Shown: piece after piece, positions 51,156 to 58,917 of the stretch | How the letters are laid out: the number at the start of each line of letters is the position of its first letter | Numbering within the stretch: position 1 is the first letter of the stretch | NCBI RefSeq assembly: GCF_005233835.1 | Contig: NZ_SZQA01000040.1 | Coordinates: 1 to 64,000, forward strand | Reading direction: 5' to 3' | From: Herbidospora galbida | GTDB taxonomy: Bacteria > Actinomycetota > Actinomycetes > Streptosporangiales > Streptosporangiaceae | DNA: 64,000 bases | The notes under the pieces: generated by a model | Databases searched by the model: none | Told to the model about the DNA's origin: nothing | What the model saw: the letters and a program-made list of their open reading frames with translations, nothing else | Made by a program: the position numbers and the translations under genes

Positions 51156-51193
51156 ATGGTCTGAAATGCGTAAACAATCGGGGTTGGTGACGG

Positions 51194-52159
51194 ATGGCCG
51201 TGGAGTGGTTGTTCACGCCCGGTGACGTGGCGCGGTCGCGGTTCGCCTTCTCGCCCATGTGGGAGGTGGTCGCCAGCCTCCGGGCCGTCCAGGGCGCCGC
51301 GCTGCACACCGCGCAGGTGCCGTGGCTGCGGGCGGTACGCGACCGGCTCGGCGCGCTCGGGCTGAACGAGCTGACCGGCCTGGTGCCGGCCGCCGGATAC
51401 GTGCCCGACTTCCTCACGCCCACCCCCGACACCCACCAGCCCGACTTCGCCGGCGAACTGGCCCAGGTCAGGGCCACCGACCCCGCGGTCGCGCGGGCCG
51501 AGGTGGCCCGCTCCGCGCCGCGCAGCGCCGGGATGGCCGCCCGCTTCGACCGCGACCCCGCCGGGACGCTCGCGTGGGTGGGGGACGCGCTGGAGTCGTA
51601 CTGGACGCTGGTGTTCGAGGAGTTCTGGCCGAAGGTGCGCGGCATCCTGGAGGCCGACGTGCTCTACCGGTCGCGGCGGCTGGCCGAGGGCGGGGTGCGC
51701 GACCTGTTCGCCGCCCTGCACCCGTCGGTGACCTGGCACGGCGACCGGCTGATCGCCGACAAGGGCTGCATCCACTGGGGCGAGCTGGGCGGCGCCGGGC
51801 TGGTGCTGCTGCCCAGCGTGTTCCAGCCGCTCGACCGCGTGTCGGTCATGCACGAGCCCTACCGGCCGATGCTCGTCTATCCGGCCCGGGGGATGGGCAA
51901 CCTGTGGCAGCGCGCCCCGGACGAGGTGCCCGGCGCGCTGTCGGCCCTGATCGGGCGGACGCGGGCCCGGATTTTGACGGCGCTGGAGCTGCCGGCGTCG
52001 ACGTCGGGGCTGGCCCGGGTGATGGAGCTGACCCCGGGGGCGGTCTCGCAGCATCTGACGGTGCTGTCGGACGGAGGGCTGGTGTCCCGGCAGCGGCTGG
52101 GCCGCGAGGTCCTCTATCGCCGGACGGCCATCGGTGACGCCCTGGTGGGCGGGTCGTAG
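51194..52159 (+). CDS. ArsR-type regulator with N-terminal DUF5937
   Basis: 321 residues. Residues 1-235 resemble DUF5937 (WLFTPGDVARSRFAFSPMWE, VPDFLTPTP, EEFWPKVRGILEADV, LVYPARGMGNLW), a domain fused to helix-turn-helix proteins in actinobacteria. Residues about 240-321 are an ArsR winged helix (LIGRTRARILTALELPASTS, LTPGAVSQHLTVLSDGGLVS, REVLYRRT). There are no metal-binding cysteines, so the effector is probably organic. It should regulate the divergent MFS gene through the palindrome at 51136-51155. Confidence 0.9.
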   Translation: MAVEWLFTPGDVARSRFAFSPMWEVVASLRAVQGAALHTAQVPWLRAVRDRLGALGLNELTGLVPAAGYVPDFLTPTPDTHQPDFAGELAQVRATDPAVARAEVARSAPRSAGMAARFDRDPAGTLAWVGDALESYWTLVFEEFWPKVRGILEADVLYRSRRLAEGGVRDLFAALHPSVTWHGDRLIADKGCIHWGELGGAGLVLLPSVFQPLDRVSVMHEPYRPMLVYPARGMGNLWQRAPDEVPGALSALIGRTRARILTALELPASTSGLARVMELTPGAVSQHLTVLSDGGLVSRQRLGREVLYRRTAIGDALVGGS

Positions 52160-52190
52160 CCGAGCCGTGGCGGCGAGGGCCGGGAGCGGG

Positions 52191-52263
52191 GCTCGGCGCC
52201 GGATGCGGTGCGGTCCGGGGGCGGTGGGCGGGGCCGGGGTGGGCGGAGCCGTAACGGAAGGAA
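52191..52263 (-). repeat. Dispersed intergenic repeat, copy C
   Basis: On the minus strand: CTTCCTTCCGTTACGGCTCC, then GCCCACCCCGGCCCCGCCCA and CGCACCGCATCCGGCGCCGA blocks. It matches copies A (28163-28222) and B (37311-37380) and fills the gap between two convergent genes. Confidence 0.6.
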
Positions 52264-52268
52264 GCGGT

Positions 52269-54143
52269 TCAGAGGGGGAGCCTGGCGATGACCGTGGTGC
52301 CGTCGGCGGAGGTGTGGACCTCGCACACCCCGCCGAGTTCGGCGGCGCGTTCGCGCATGGACGACAGGCCCACGCCGGGACGGGCGTCCGCCGGCATGCC
52401 CTTGCCGTCGTCGCGGACCTCCACGATCAGGTCCGATCCCCGTCTGAGGGTGATCGTGGAGCGGGTCGCGGCGGCGTGGCGGCGGACGTTGGTCAGGGCC
52501 TCCTGGGCGATGCGGTAGGCGGCGACCTCGACCGCCGCCGGGAGGCCGGTCAGGTCGCCGTCGACGACCAGTTCGCCGGGGCCGAGGTCCTTGATCGCGC
52601 CGGCCAGGCCGAGGTCGTCGAGGGCGGGCGGGCGCAGGCCGTAGACGAGTTCGCGGATGTCGCCGGAGACGGCGTCCATGCCGCAGCGGAGGTCGGCGAG
52701 CAGGGTGTCGGCGGTCTCGGGGCTGCCGTTGAGGCTCATGCGGGCCATCGTGATGCGCATCGCCATCGCGCTGAGGGTCTGGCCGAGGCCGTCGTGCAGG
52801 TCGCGGCGGAGCCGGCGGCGCTCCTCCTCGCGGGCGGTCAGGATGCGCTCCCGCGACCGGCGCAGGGCCGTGGTCAGCCGCATGGTGTGGGCGGCGTCGG
52901 CGATGTACGGGGTCAGGCCCGCGATCACCCGCTCGTCGTGGGCGGCGGGGAAGCGGCGGCGGCCCGGCGGCCCGATGAGCAGCGTGCCGACGGGTTCGCC
53001 GTGCCACACGAGGTCGACCCGCCGGGCCACCACGGGTAACTCGCCCCACTGGGTGCGGGCGCCGTCGAGGTCGAGGGCCGCGCCGGTCACCGCCAGGCCC
53101 TCCCTGATCGTCTCCAGGGTGGCCAGCAGGCCGTGGACGGGGTCGCTCTGCTGGAGCCGCCGGCGCAGGTCGGCGGCGAGGCTGACGGGGTCGCCCCTGG
53201 TGCCGTAGAGGGCCCGGTCGGCCAGCCGGTGCAGCACCCGCCTCATCGGGTGGAAGAACACCCCCGCCCCGAGCGCCACGAACAGGCCGAAGTAGCGGTC
53301 GACCTCGGCCAGGAACAGGCTGGAGGCGGTGCCCGCCAGGACGTACGCCGAGGCGAACACGGTGACCATCCCGGCGCCGACCAGCGCGCGCGTGATCAGG
53401 GTGTCGATGCCGAACAGCCGGTAGCGCAGCACGGCCAGCGTGATCGCGGCGGGGATCAGCGGGATCGTGAGCGCGGTGATCCACCAGACCGACCCGCCGA
53501 TGATCCACGGCACGCTCAGGCAGGCGATGGCCAGCAGCGGCCAGAGGATCTGCCGCCGCTCGTCGCCCTCGGCCCGCCGGAACCTGATCACCAGCGACGA
53601 GAACGCCAGCAGCAGCGCCACGGTGATGAGGGGCGGCAGGACCCCGACGTCCGGCGCGATCCACTCGGCGGCCAGCACCACGGCCGCGAAGCCGCCTGGC
53701 CAGCACCACGTCTTCGACAGCAGCGCCCCGGTTGGGTAGAGCATCGGCAGCAGCACGCCGAGGGCGTAGGTGGTCAGGTTCCAGACGCCGTGGGAGAAGA
53801 CGCCGAGCGGCGCGGCCAGGGGGTGGCCGCCCGTCTGGACCAGCAGCGCGGCCAGGTTGACCGAGGCGACGCTGGCCGCCGCGCCGAGCCCGCCGAGCGT
53901 CAGCAGCCAGCCGATCACCAGCTTCGGCCGCCGCTGCACCAGCAGCGCGCCGAAGACGGAGAAGGCGACCCCCATCACGTCTTCCGGGGCGACCGGCAGC
54001 GGCCCGTCGGCGGGCCGGGGCAGCCGCTCGCCGATCACGAGGTCGGCGACGACCAGGAATATGGCGGCGCCCGCGATACCCGCAGCGAGGATCCGGGCCG
54101 CCCGGTCGGGCAGCCGCATCCAGCGCGGCCGGGTCTCTTCCAC
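52269..54143 (-). CDS. Second sensor histidine kinase (HisKA_3), no adjacent response regulator
   Basis: 624 residues. Same plan as the kinase at 47857-49854: hydrophobic N-terminal helices (about 1-290), GAF-like part (about 320-430), phospho-accepting RRDLHDGLGQTLSAMAM, LVYGLRPPALDDLGL and an HATPase domain with EALTNVRRHAAA, DDGKGM and GLSSMRERAAELGG. The shared DLHDGLGQTL, ELVYGLRPPALDDLGL and SSMRERAAELGG blocks show a recent common origin. No response regulator gene is adjacent. It follows an expansin-like and a terpene synthase gene on the same strand (gaps of 32 and 43 bases), so it may share their transcript. Confidence 0.93.
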   Translation of the reverse strand: MEETRPRWMRLPDRAARILAAGIAGAAIFLVVADLVIGERLPRPADGPLPVAPEDVMGVAFSVFGALLVQRRPKLVIGWLLTLGGLGAAASVASVNLAALLVQTGGHPLAAPLGVFSHGVWNLTTYALGVLLPMLYPTGALLSKTWCWPGGFAAVVLAAEWIAPDVGVLPPLITVALLLAFSSLVIRFRRAEGDERRQILWPLLAIACLSVPWIIGGSVWWITALTIPLIPAAITLAVLRYRLFGIDTLITRALVGAGMVTVFASAYVLAGTASSLFLAEVDRYFGLFVALGAGVFFHPMRRVLHRLADRALYGTRGDPVSLAADLRRRLQQSDPVHGLLATLETIREGLAVTGAALDLDGARTQWGELPVVARRVDLVWHGEPVGTLLIGPPGRRRFPAAHDERVIAGLTPYIADAAHTMRLTTALRRSRERILTAREEERRRLRRDLHDGLGQTLSAMAMRITMARMSLNGSPETADTLLADLRCGMDAVSGDIRELVYGLRPPALDDLGLAGAIKDLGPGELVVDGDLTGLPAAVEVAAYRIAQEALTNVRRHAAATRSTITLRRGSDLIVEVRDDGKGMPADARPGVGLSSMRERAAELGGVCEVHTSADGTTVIARLPL

Positions 54144-54175
54144 GGCTTCTGAGACGGGGTCCGGTGGGGGAAAGT

Positions 54176-54937
54176 TCAGCAGATCTCCGGCATTTCGGGT
54201 GACGGTTTGTCAGACGGGGTGGTGATGGTCCGGACGATCGGAGGGGGCGCGCCGTAGAGGCGCTGGGAGAACCGCTGGGTCGCGCCCGGCCGCAGCCGCA
54301 CACCGGTGATCGTGGCCTCCCCGCCGTACACGTCGGAGATCCTCATCGTGTACGGCCCCGGGCCCGGCTCCCCCGGGAACACCCAGTAGTTGTCGGCCCC
54401 CCGCCGCAGGTCACGCCAGTGGGGGCCGCTGCGCACCCGCACGTGCGCCAGCCGGTTGCCGTGGTCGAGCACCTGCAGCGCGGCCCAGTGGGCGGTCGAG
54501 CCCTGCTTGAGCCGGAACGCCAGCCGCCGGGCCGGTTCGGGGTCGCGGACCTCCCGGTAGGCGATGGCGGCGCTGCCGTCGTCGCGGTCGGCGATGCTGA
54601 CGAACGCCTCGGCCGACAGGTCGAGGTCGCCGGGCCCGCAGGCCGGGCAGCGGTCGACCACCAGCACCCGGACCGTGCCGGTCGGCCCCGTCACGTCGAG
54701 ATAGCCGCCGCAGGCGGCCGACCCGGCGTACTCGGCCGTCGACACGGAGGCGAACAGCATGCCGTGCCGGGGCAGCGAGCAGTTGCCCGGCGCCCGCGCC
54801 TCATAGAAGTAGGCCCGCCCCCGCCGGTCGGGCGAGGCGCACACCGGCCCGGTCAGCTGGACGAACACCGCCGCCGCCACCAGCGCCGCGACGGCGAACA
54901 CCACCCCGCGCCGCTTACGGCGTCTCGCATGCCTCAT
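54176..54937 (-). CDS. Expansin-like secreted protein (EXLX1/YoaJ type)
   Basis: 253 residues. A basic start (MRHARRRKRRG) and a hydrophobic segment (about 11-28) direct export. The first domain (about 38-135) is a double-psi barrel: GRAYFYEARAPGNCSLPR, SAACGGYLDVTGPTGTVRVL and the acidic site VVDRCPACGPGDLDLSAEAF. The second (about 140-235) is a beta-sandwich with aromatic residues (HWAALQVLDHGN, DNYWVFPG), the carbohydrate-binding half of bacterial expansins. Such proteins loosen plant or bacterial wall polysaccharide without cutting it. Four cysteines may form disulphides. Confidence 0.88.
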   Translation of the reverse strand: MRHARRRKRRGVVFAVAALVAAAVFVQLTGPVCASPDRRGRAYFYEARAPGNCSLPRHGMLFASVSTAEYAGSAACGGYLDVTGPTGTVRVLVVDRCPACGPGDLDLSAEAFVSIADRDDGSAAIAYREVRDPEPARRLAFRLKQGSTAHWAALQVLDHGNRLAHVRVRSGPHWRDLRRGADNYWVFPGEPGPGPYTMRISDVYGGEATITGVRLRPGATQRFSQRLYGAPPPIVRTITTPSDKPSPEMPEIC

Positions 54938-54980
54938 GCCGGATACATAGAGACACGCGGTGATTACGTTACGTAGATCT

Positions 54981-55886
54981 TCACTGGTAGCGCGGGGACT
55001 CCAGCAGCCATTCCAGGTAGGCCCGGGGCGCTCCGAACAGCGCGGCGGCCACCTTCTCGACGTCGTCGGGAACCCCGTGCTCCGCGTACGTCTCGGGCAG
55101 CGCCTTGGCCGCGTCGGTCAAATCCTCGGCCCGCTCCACGATCCGGTCGGCCACCCACTCGGCCGGGGCGGGCACCCCGATCCTCGAGGCCGCCACCCGC
55201 AGGTAGTTGTGCGGGTCGCCGCGCTCCTTGCCGAGCGAGGCCACGTCGTTGCACCAGGCCGTCACGTCGACCACGGCCTCCACGAGCGTCCGCCAGGGCG
55301 GGGTGGCGTGCAGCCGTCCGGGCACCTCGATCCGCAGGCACCCCTCGACGATCTCGGCGCCGGGGCCCGCGAAGACGTCCCGCCGCAGCGACGGGTACTC
55401 CCCGGCCGACGGCACCCGCCCGATCGACCGGTTCACCGCCTGCATCCGGCACGCCTGGGCCTGCGCCTCCATCCGCGCCGCGAACCGCTGCTCCCAGGCC
55501 GGGCTCATGTCGGGCGCGGTCACCCGCCACAGGTCGCCGAACGCCGCCACCAGCGGCTCGTCGGTCGCCCGGCCGGTCCGGGCGGCGTCGCGCAGCCGGC
55601 CCTGCATCTGGTCGAGCACGGTGGTGTCCCGGCTGCCGCTGCCCTCGTCGCACCAGTCGTCGTAGGCCAGCTGCCAGGTGACCCACCGGGCGAGCAGCTC
55701 GTTGCCCGGCAGCACCCGGGCGGCCAGTCGCTGCGGACGGGCGTGGATCGACAGCCCGTAGAGCCCGGCCCAGGCCCCCAGCGCGCGCGTGTCGCACTCG
55801 ACCGGCTCTCCGAGGACCGGCGGGAGGGCGTACGCGAGCGGGGCCAGAACGGCCGCAGCCGAAGGTATGCGCAGCTCAGGGGTCAT
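54981..55886 (-). CDS. Class I terpene synthase
   Basis: 301 residues. Metal-binding motifs: the aspartate-rich AYDDWCDEG (about residue 74) and the NSE-type WCNDVASLGKERGD (about residue 225), followed by LESPRY near the C-terminus as in the conserved RY pair. Length and motifs match bacterial sesquiterpene or monoterpene cyclases. It ionises a prenyl diphosphate with three magnesium ions; product unknown. No prenyl-diphosphate synthase or P450 gene is nearby, so substrate must come from elsewhere. First gene of a tight minus-strand trio with the expansin and kinase genes. Confidence 0.92.
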   Translation of the reverse strand: MTPELRIPSAAAVLAPLAYALPPVLGEPVECDTRALGAWAGLYGLSIHARPQRLAARVLPGNELLARWVTWQLAYDDWCDEGSGSRDTTVLDQMQGRLRDAARTGRATDEPLVAAFGDLWRVTAPDMSPAWEQRFAARMEAQAQACRMQAVNRSIGRVPSAGEYPSLRRDVFAGPGAEIVEGCLRIEVPGRLHATPPWRTLVEAVVDVTAWCNDVASLGKERGDPHNYLRVAASRIGVPAPAEWVADRIVERAEDLTDAAKALPETYAEHGVPDDVEKVAAALFGAPRAYLEWLLESPRYQ

Positions 55887-55956
55887 AAGATGACACGGTA
55901 GGTGAGCGTTCGCCGGTTGTCCCTGAGGCGCGACGGGGTGTCCTCACGGCAGGTGC

Positions 55957-55972
55957 GTAACGTATGTGAAAC
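55957..55972 (+). promoter_or_regulatory. GlnR-like box upstream of glnA2
   Basis: GTAAC (55957-55961), six bases, GAAAC (55968-55972) is an exact match to the gTnAC-n6-GaAAc nitrogen-regulator consensus known from Streptomyces. It ends 56 bases before the glutamine synthetase start codon. A second half-box pair is not seen. Confidence 0.6.
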
Positions 55973-56028
55973 ACACAAGGGGCACACTGGTAGGTGCCCA
56001 GACATGGAACTTTCGTGAGGTAGTCGCC

Positions 56029-57390
56029 TTGGACCGCCAGCAGGAATTCGTCCTCCGCACGCTAGAAGAGCGCGACATCCGGTTCATCCGGCTCTGGTTC
56101 ACGGACGTTCTCGGCTTCCTGAAGTCCGTAGCCATCGCGCCCGCCGAACTCGAAGGCGCGTTCGCCGAGGGCATCGGCTTCGACGGCTCCGCCATCGAGG
56201 GGTTCTCCCGGGTCTACGAGTCGGACATGCTCGCCAAGCCCGACCCGTCGACCTTCCAGATCCTCCCGTGGCGCAGCGAGACGCCCGGCGCGGCCCGGAT
56301 GTTCTGCGACATCCTGATGCCCGACGGCTCCCCGTCGCACGCCGACCCCCGCTGGGTGCTCAAGCGCACCCTGGCCAGGGCCGCCGACATGGGCTTCACC
56401 TTCTACACCCACCCCGAAGTCGAGTTCTTCCTGCTCCGGAACCGCCCCGAAAAGGGGGTCCGGCCCGAGCCGATCGATGACGGCGGCTACTTCGACCACA
56501 CCCCGCACAGCGCCGGCCACGACTTCCGCCGCAACGCGATCATGATGCTGGAGGCCATGGGCATCTCGGTGGAGTTCAGCCACCACGAGGGCGCCCCCGG
56601 CCAGCAGGAGATCGACCTCCGCTACGCCGACGCGCTGTCGACCGCCGACAACATCATGACGTTCCGGCTGGTCATGAAGGAGGTGGCGCTCGAACAGGGC
56701 GTCTGGGCCTCGTTCATGCCGAAGCCGTTCACCGAATACCCCGGCTCGGGCATGCACACCCACATGTCCCTGTTCGAGGGCGACCGCAACGCCTTCTACG
56801 AGCCCGGTTCGGACTACCAGCTCTCCAAGGTCGGCCGCTCGTTCATCGGCGGACTGCTGAAGCACGCCGCCGAGATCACGGCGGTCTGTAACCAGTGGGT
56901 GAACTCCTACAAGCGCCTGTGGGGCGACACCGAGGCCATCGCGGGGGCGGGCGGCGAGGCGCCGTCGTACATCTGCTGGGGGCACAACAACCGGTCGGCC
57001 CTGGTGCGCGTGCCGATGTACAAGCCGCACAAGGGCGGCTCGACCCGCATTGAGTTCCGGTCGCTCGACTCGGCCTGCAACCCCTACCTGGCCTACGCGA
57101 TGATCCTCGCGGCCGGGCTGAAGGGGATCGAAGAGGGCTACGACATCCCCGCCGGGGCCGAAGACGACGTGTGGGCGCTGACCTCGGGCGAGCGGCGCGC
57201 GCTGGGCATCCACCCGCTGCCGCAGTCGCTCGACGAGGCGATCACGGCGATGGAGCACTCGGAACTCGCGGCCGAGACGCTCGGGGAGCACGTGTTCGAC
57301 TACTTCCTGCGGAACAAGCGGTCGGAGTGGCGCGAGTACCGGCGCCAGGTGACCGAGTTCGAATTGGGGCGCTACCTGCCGGTCCTCTGA
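56029..57390 (+). CDS. glnA2: Glutamine synthetase-like enzyme GlnA2
   Basis: 453 residues from a TTG at 56029 (site GTGAGG upstream; the product MDRQQEFVLRTLEERDIRFI matches GlnA2 N-termini). Type I glutamine synthetase fold: FDGSAIEGFSRVYESDM, ATP/metal-binding EVEFFLL, HHEGAPGQQEIDLRYADALS, the KPFTEYPGSGMHTHMSLF loop, VNSYKRLW and NNRSALVRVP. In Streptomyces coelicolor the closely similar GlnA2 has been described as a gamma-glutamylpolyamine synthetase, so this may detoxify polyamines and not be the main nitrogen-assimilating enzyme. Its 3' end overlaps a convergent decayed gene by 19 bases. Confidence 0.93.
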   Translation: MDRQQEFVLRTLEERDIRFIRLWFTDVLGFLKSVAIAPAELEGAFAEGIGFDGSAIEGFSRVYESDMLAKPDPSTFQILPWRSETPGAARMFCDILMPDGSPSHADPRWVLKRTLARAADMGFTFYTHPEVEFFLLRNRPEKGVRPEPIDDGGYFDHTPHSAGHDFRRNAIMMLEAMGISVEFSHHEGAPGQQEIDLRYADALSTADNIMTFRLVMKEVALEQGVWASFMPKPFTEYPGSGMHTHMSLFEGDRNAFYEPGSDYQLSKVGRSFIGGLLKHAAEITAVCNQWVNSYKRLWGDTEAIAGAGGEAPSYICWGHNNRSALVRVPMYKPHKGGSTRIEFRSLDSACNPYLAYAMILAAGLKGIEEGYDIPAGAEDDVWALTSGERRALGIHPLPQSLDEAITAMEHSELAAETLGEHVFDYFLRNKRSEWREYRRQVTEFELGRYLPVL

Positions 57391-58076
57391 TGCCGGGTGA
57401 CCGCCGGCACGATCGCCGCCGCGACCCAGGCGACGTGGAGCAGCGTGACGACGAGCCAGGCGTTCTCTCGTCACCTGGGCGGCCGCCATGACGATGGAGG
57501 TCAGCATGAGGCCGGCGGTGATCGGCAGGTAGACGCGTAGCGTCCGACCGGCCGTGAGAAACCGCCTGGCCTGCCCGGGGCCGAGCCACCAGTGGAGGGC
57601 CGGCCAGAGGAGCAGGCTCAAGGCGGCGACGACGCCGGCCGCGGCGGCCGCCGCCCCGGGGGAGGGCGGCACTCCGTCGTCCAGCACGGGGAAGCCGAGC
57701 CATATCGTGACGAGGAAGGGCAGAAAGCAGAGGCAGGCCGCGAAGCCCGTCGCCGAGGCGGTGAGCCGGCCGGGGAGTCCTCGATCCCGCGGCCCACCCA
57801 CTTCAGGCTGGGCCCGGAGAGCACGATGAAGACGAAGATCGACAGGACGACGCCCGGCGTCCAGGAGAAACGCTTCTCCACCGGTTCGTCGGGCACCGGG
57901 ACGGCCGCCTTCGCGGCGTGGTGGTCCGCTTCGAGCAGCAGGTCGCGGCCGGGGTCCGCGGCGTAGGCCTCGGCCAGCGCCTGATGGGCCGTCGGGTCGT
58001 CGGGGTTCTTCTCCATCAGGGCGTCTACTCTGGCCCGAGCCTGATCGAAGTCTTTTTGAACGCACAATGCAGCCAC
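57372..58076 (-). pseudogene. Membrane protein gene broken by two compensating frameshifts
   Basis: Three pieces in two frames read as one protein. Piece 1 (from about 58076) is a helical TPR-like stretch and first membrane helix: DFDQARARVDALMEKNPDDP, SWTPGVVLSIFVFIVLSG, WVGRGIEDSP. Near 57773 the frame changes and piece 2 gives three more helices: GFAACLCFLPFLVTIWLGFP, VVAALSLLLWPALHWWLG, TAGLMLTSIVMAAAQV. Near 57469 the frame returns and piece 3 ends NAWLVVTLLHVAWVAAAIVP then VTRHQRTGR before a TAG at 57372. One base seems lost and one gained. It lies behind the ATPase/HNH genes. No function is assigned. Sequencing error cannot be excluded. Confidence 0.7.
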
Positions 58077-58212
58077 TGAGTCGTAATCAGCGAAGGACTT
58101 GTGTGCAGGCCGCGACGATGCCGCCGACGATCGCGCACGTCGTGTCGACGTCGCCGCCCGCCGAGGCAGGGAGGCGTGGGCGAGGGAAGGGGGCATCCCC
58201 TCCATGGTGGGA

Positions 58213-58917
58213 TCAAGAACCGTCCTCGTAGGTCCTCAGTACGGCGACGACTTCCGGGCCGCCCAGGAAGGCGGGTGGGTTCTTGAGACCGCTCGCGATG
58301 ATCATCGCGGCCAGCACGTCCGCAAAGGGCTGCGCGGACAACGAGGATCGGATCTCGTCGGCTTCCGCTCCCGCGCATCTGCCCAGGTCTCTCAGCATGC
58401 ATTTGGTGCGGATGAAGGCCGCCCGCCGTCCCTTCACCAGGTCGGCGCGGTTGAGGCCGAACACCTCGATGGTCGCCTCGCCCTGTGGTGTGAGTGCCTC
58501 GTAGGCGCCGCCGGTGAGGCTGAGCCACAGGTGATCGGCCGGGTCGGCGGATGACGGATCGATCAGCAGAGGGGCGCCGATGTCGTCGCGGGGGAACCGG
58601 TCGCGCTTGCCGTGGCTGTTGCAGTGGGTGCAGGCGAGCAGGTGGTTGAGCCAGTCGAACACGCGTAACGGGGTCTCGTGCAGCGGCTCGAAATGGTCGA
58701 TCGCGGTGCCGAGGCTGTCACCGCAGTACATGCACCGGCTGATGCCGGTCGCCATCTCCATGAGGTGTCCGGTCAGTCTGCGCCGGGTGCTCTTCGCGTT
58801 TTGCCAGGCGGTTCGGGCCCGGTCGGTGCCGGCGATCCCGGTCGACAGTTCGCCGGTGCGCCGGGCGAGGTCCTCGACCAGACTCCCCGGCAACTGGACG
58901 CGGTGGATGCGGATCAT
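58213..58917 (-). CDS. ptuB: HNH nuclease, PtuB-like (Septu defence candidate)
   Basis: 234 residues. The HNH core lies at 62-105: C62-MYC65 and C96-THC99 form the zinc site, D74-H75 in AIDHFEPL and N91 in DWLNH complete the catalytic motif, followed by NSHGKRDRFP. This pattern (CxxC, DHxxP-like, WxN, ACxxCN) is that of PtuB nucleases in Septu systems and of HNH enzymes next to retron ATPases. ATG at 58917 overlaps the ATPase stop (ATGA), the usual PtuA-PtuB coupling. It should cut DNA when activated, for example during phage infection. Confidence 0.88.
   Translation of the reverse strand: MIRIHRVQLPGSLVEDLARRTGELSTGIAGTDRARTAWQNAKSTRRRLTGHLMEMATGISRCMYCGDSLGTAIDHFEPLHETPLRVFDWLNHLLACTHCNSHGKRDRFPRDDIGAPLLIDPSSADPADHLWLSLTGGAYEALTPQGEATIEVFGLNRADLVKGRRAAFIRTKCMLRDLGRCAGAEADEIRSSLSAQPFADVLAAMIIASGLKNPPAFLGGPEVVAVLRTYEDGS

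Noticed and set aside
57242-57703. A separate minus-strand gene in the third frame over the broken membrane gene
   Set aside because: Hydrophobic helices are kept only when joining the other two frames; this frame is Arg/Ser-rich and not protein-like.
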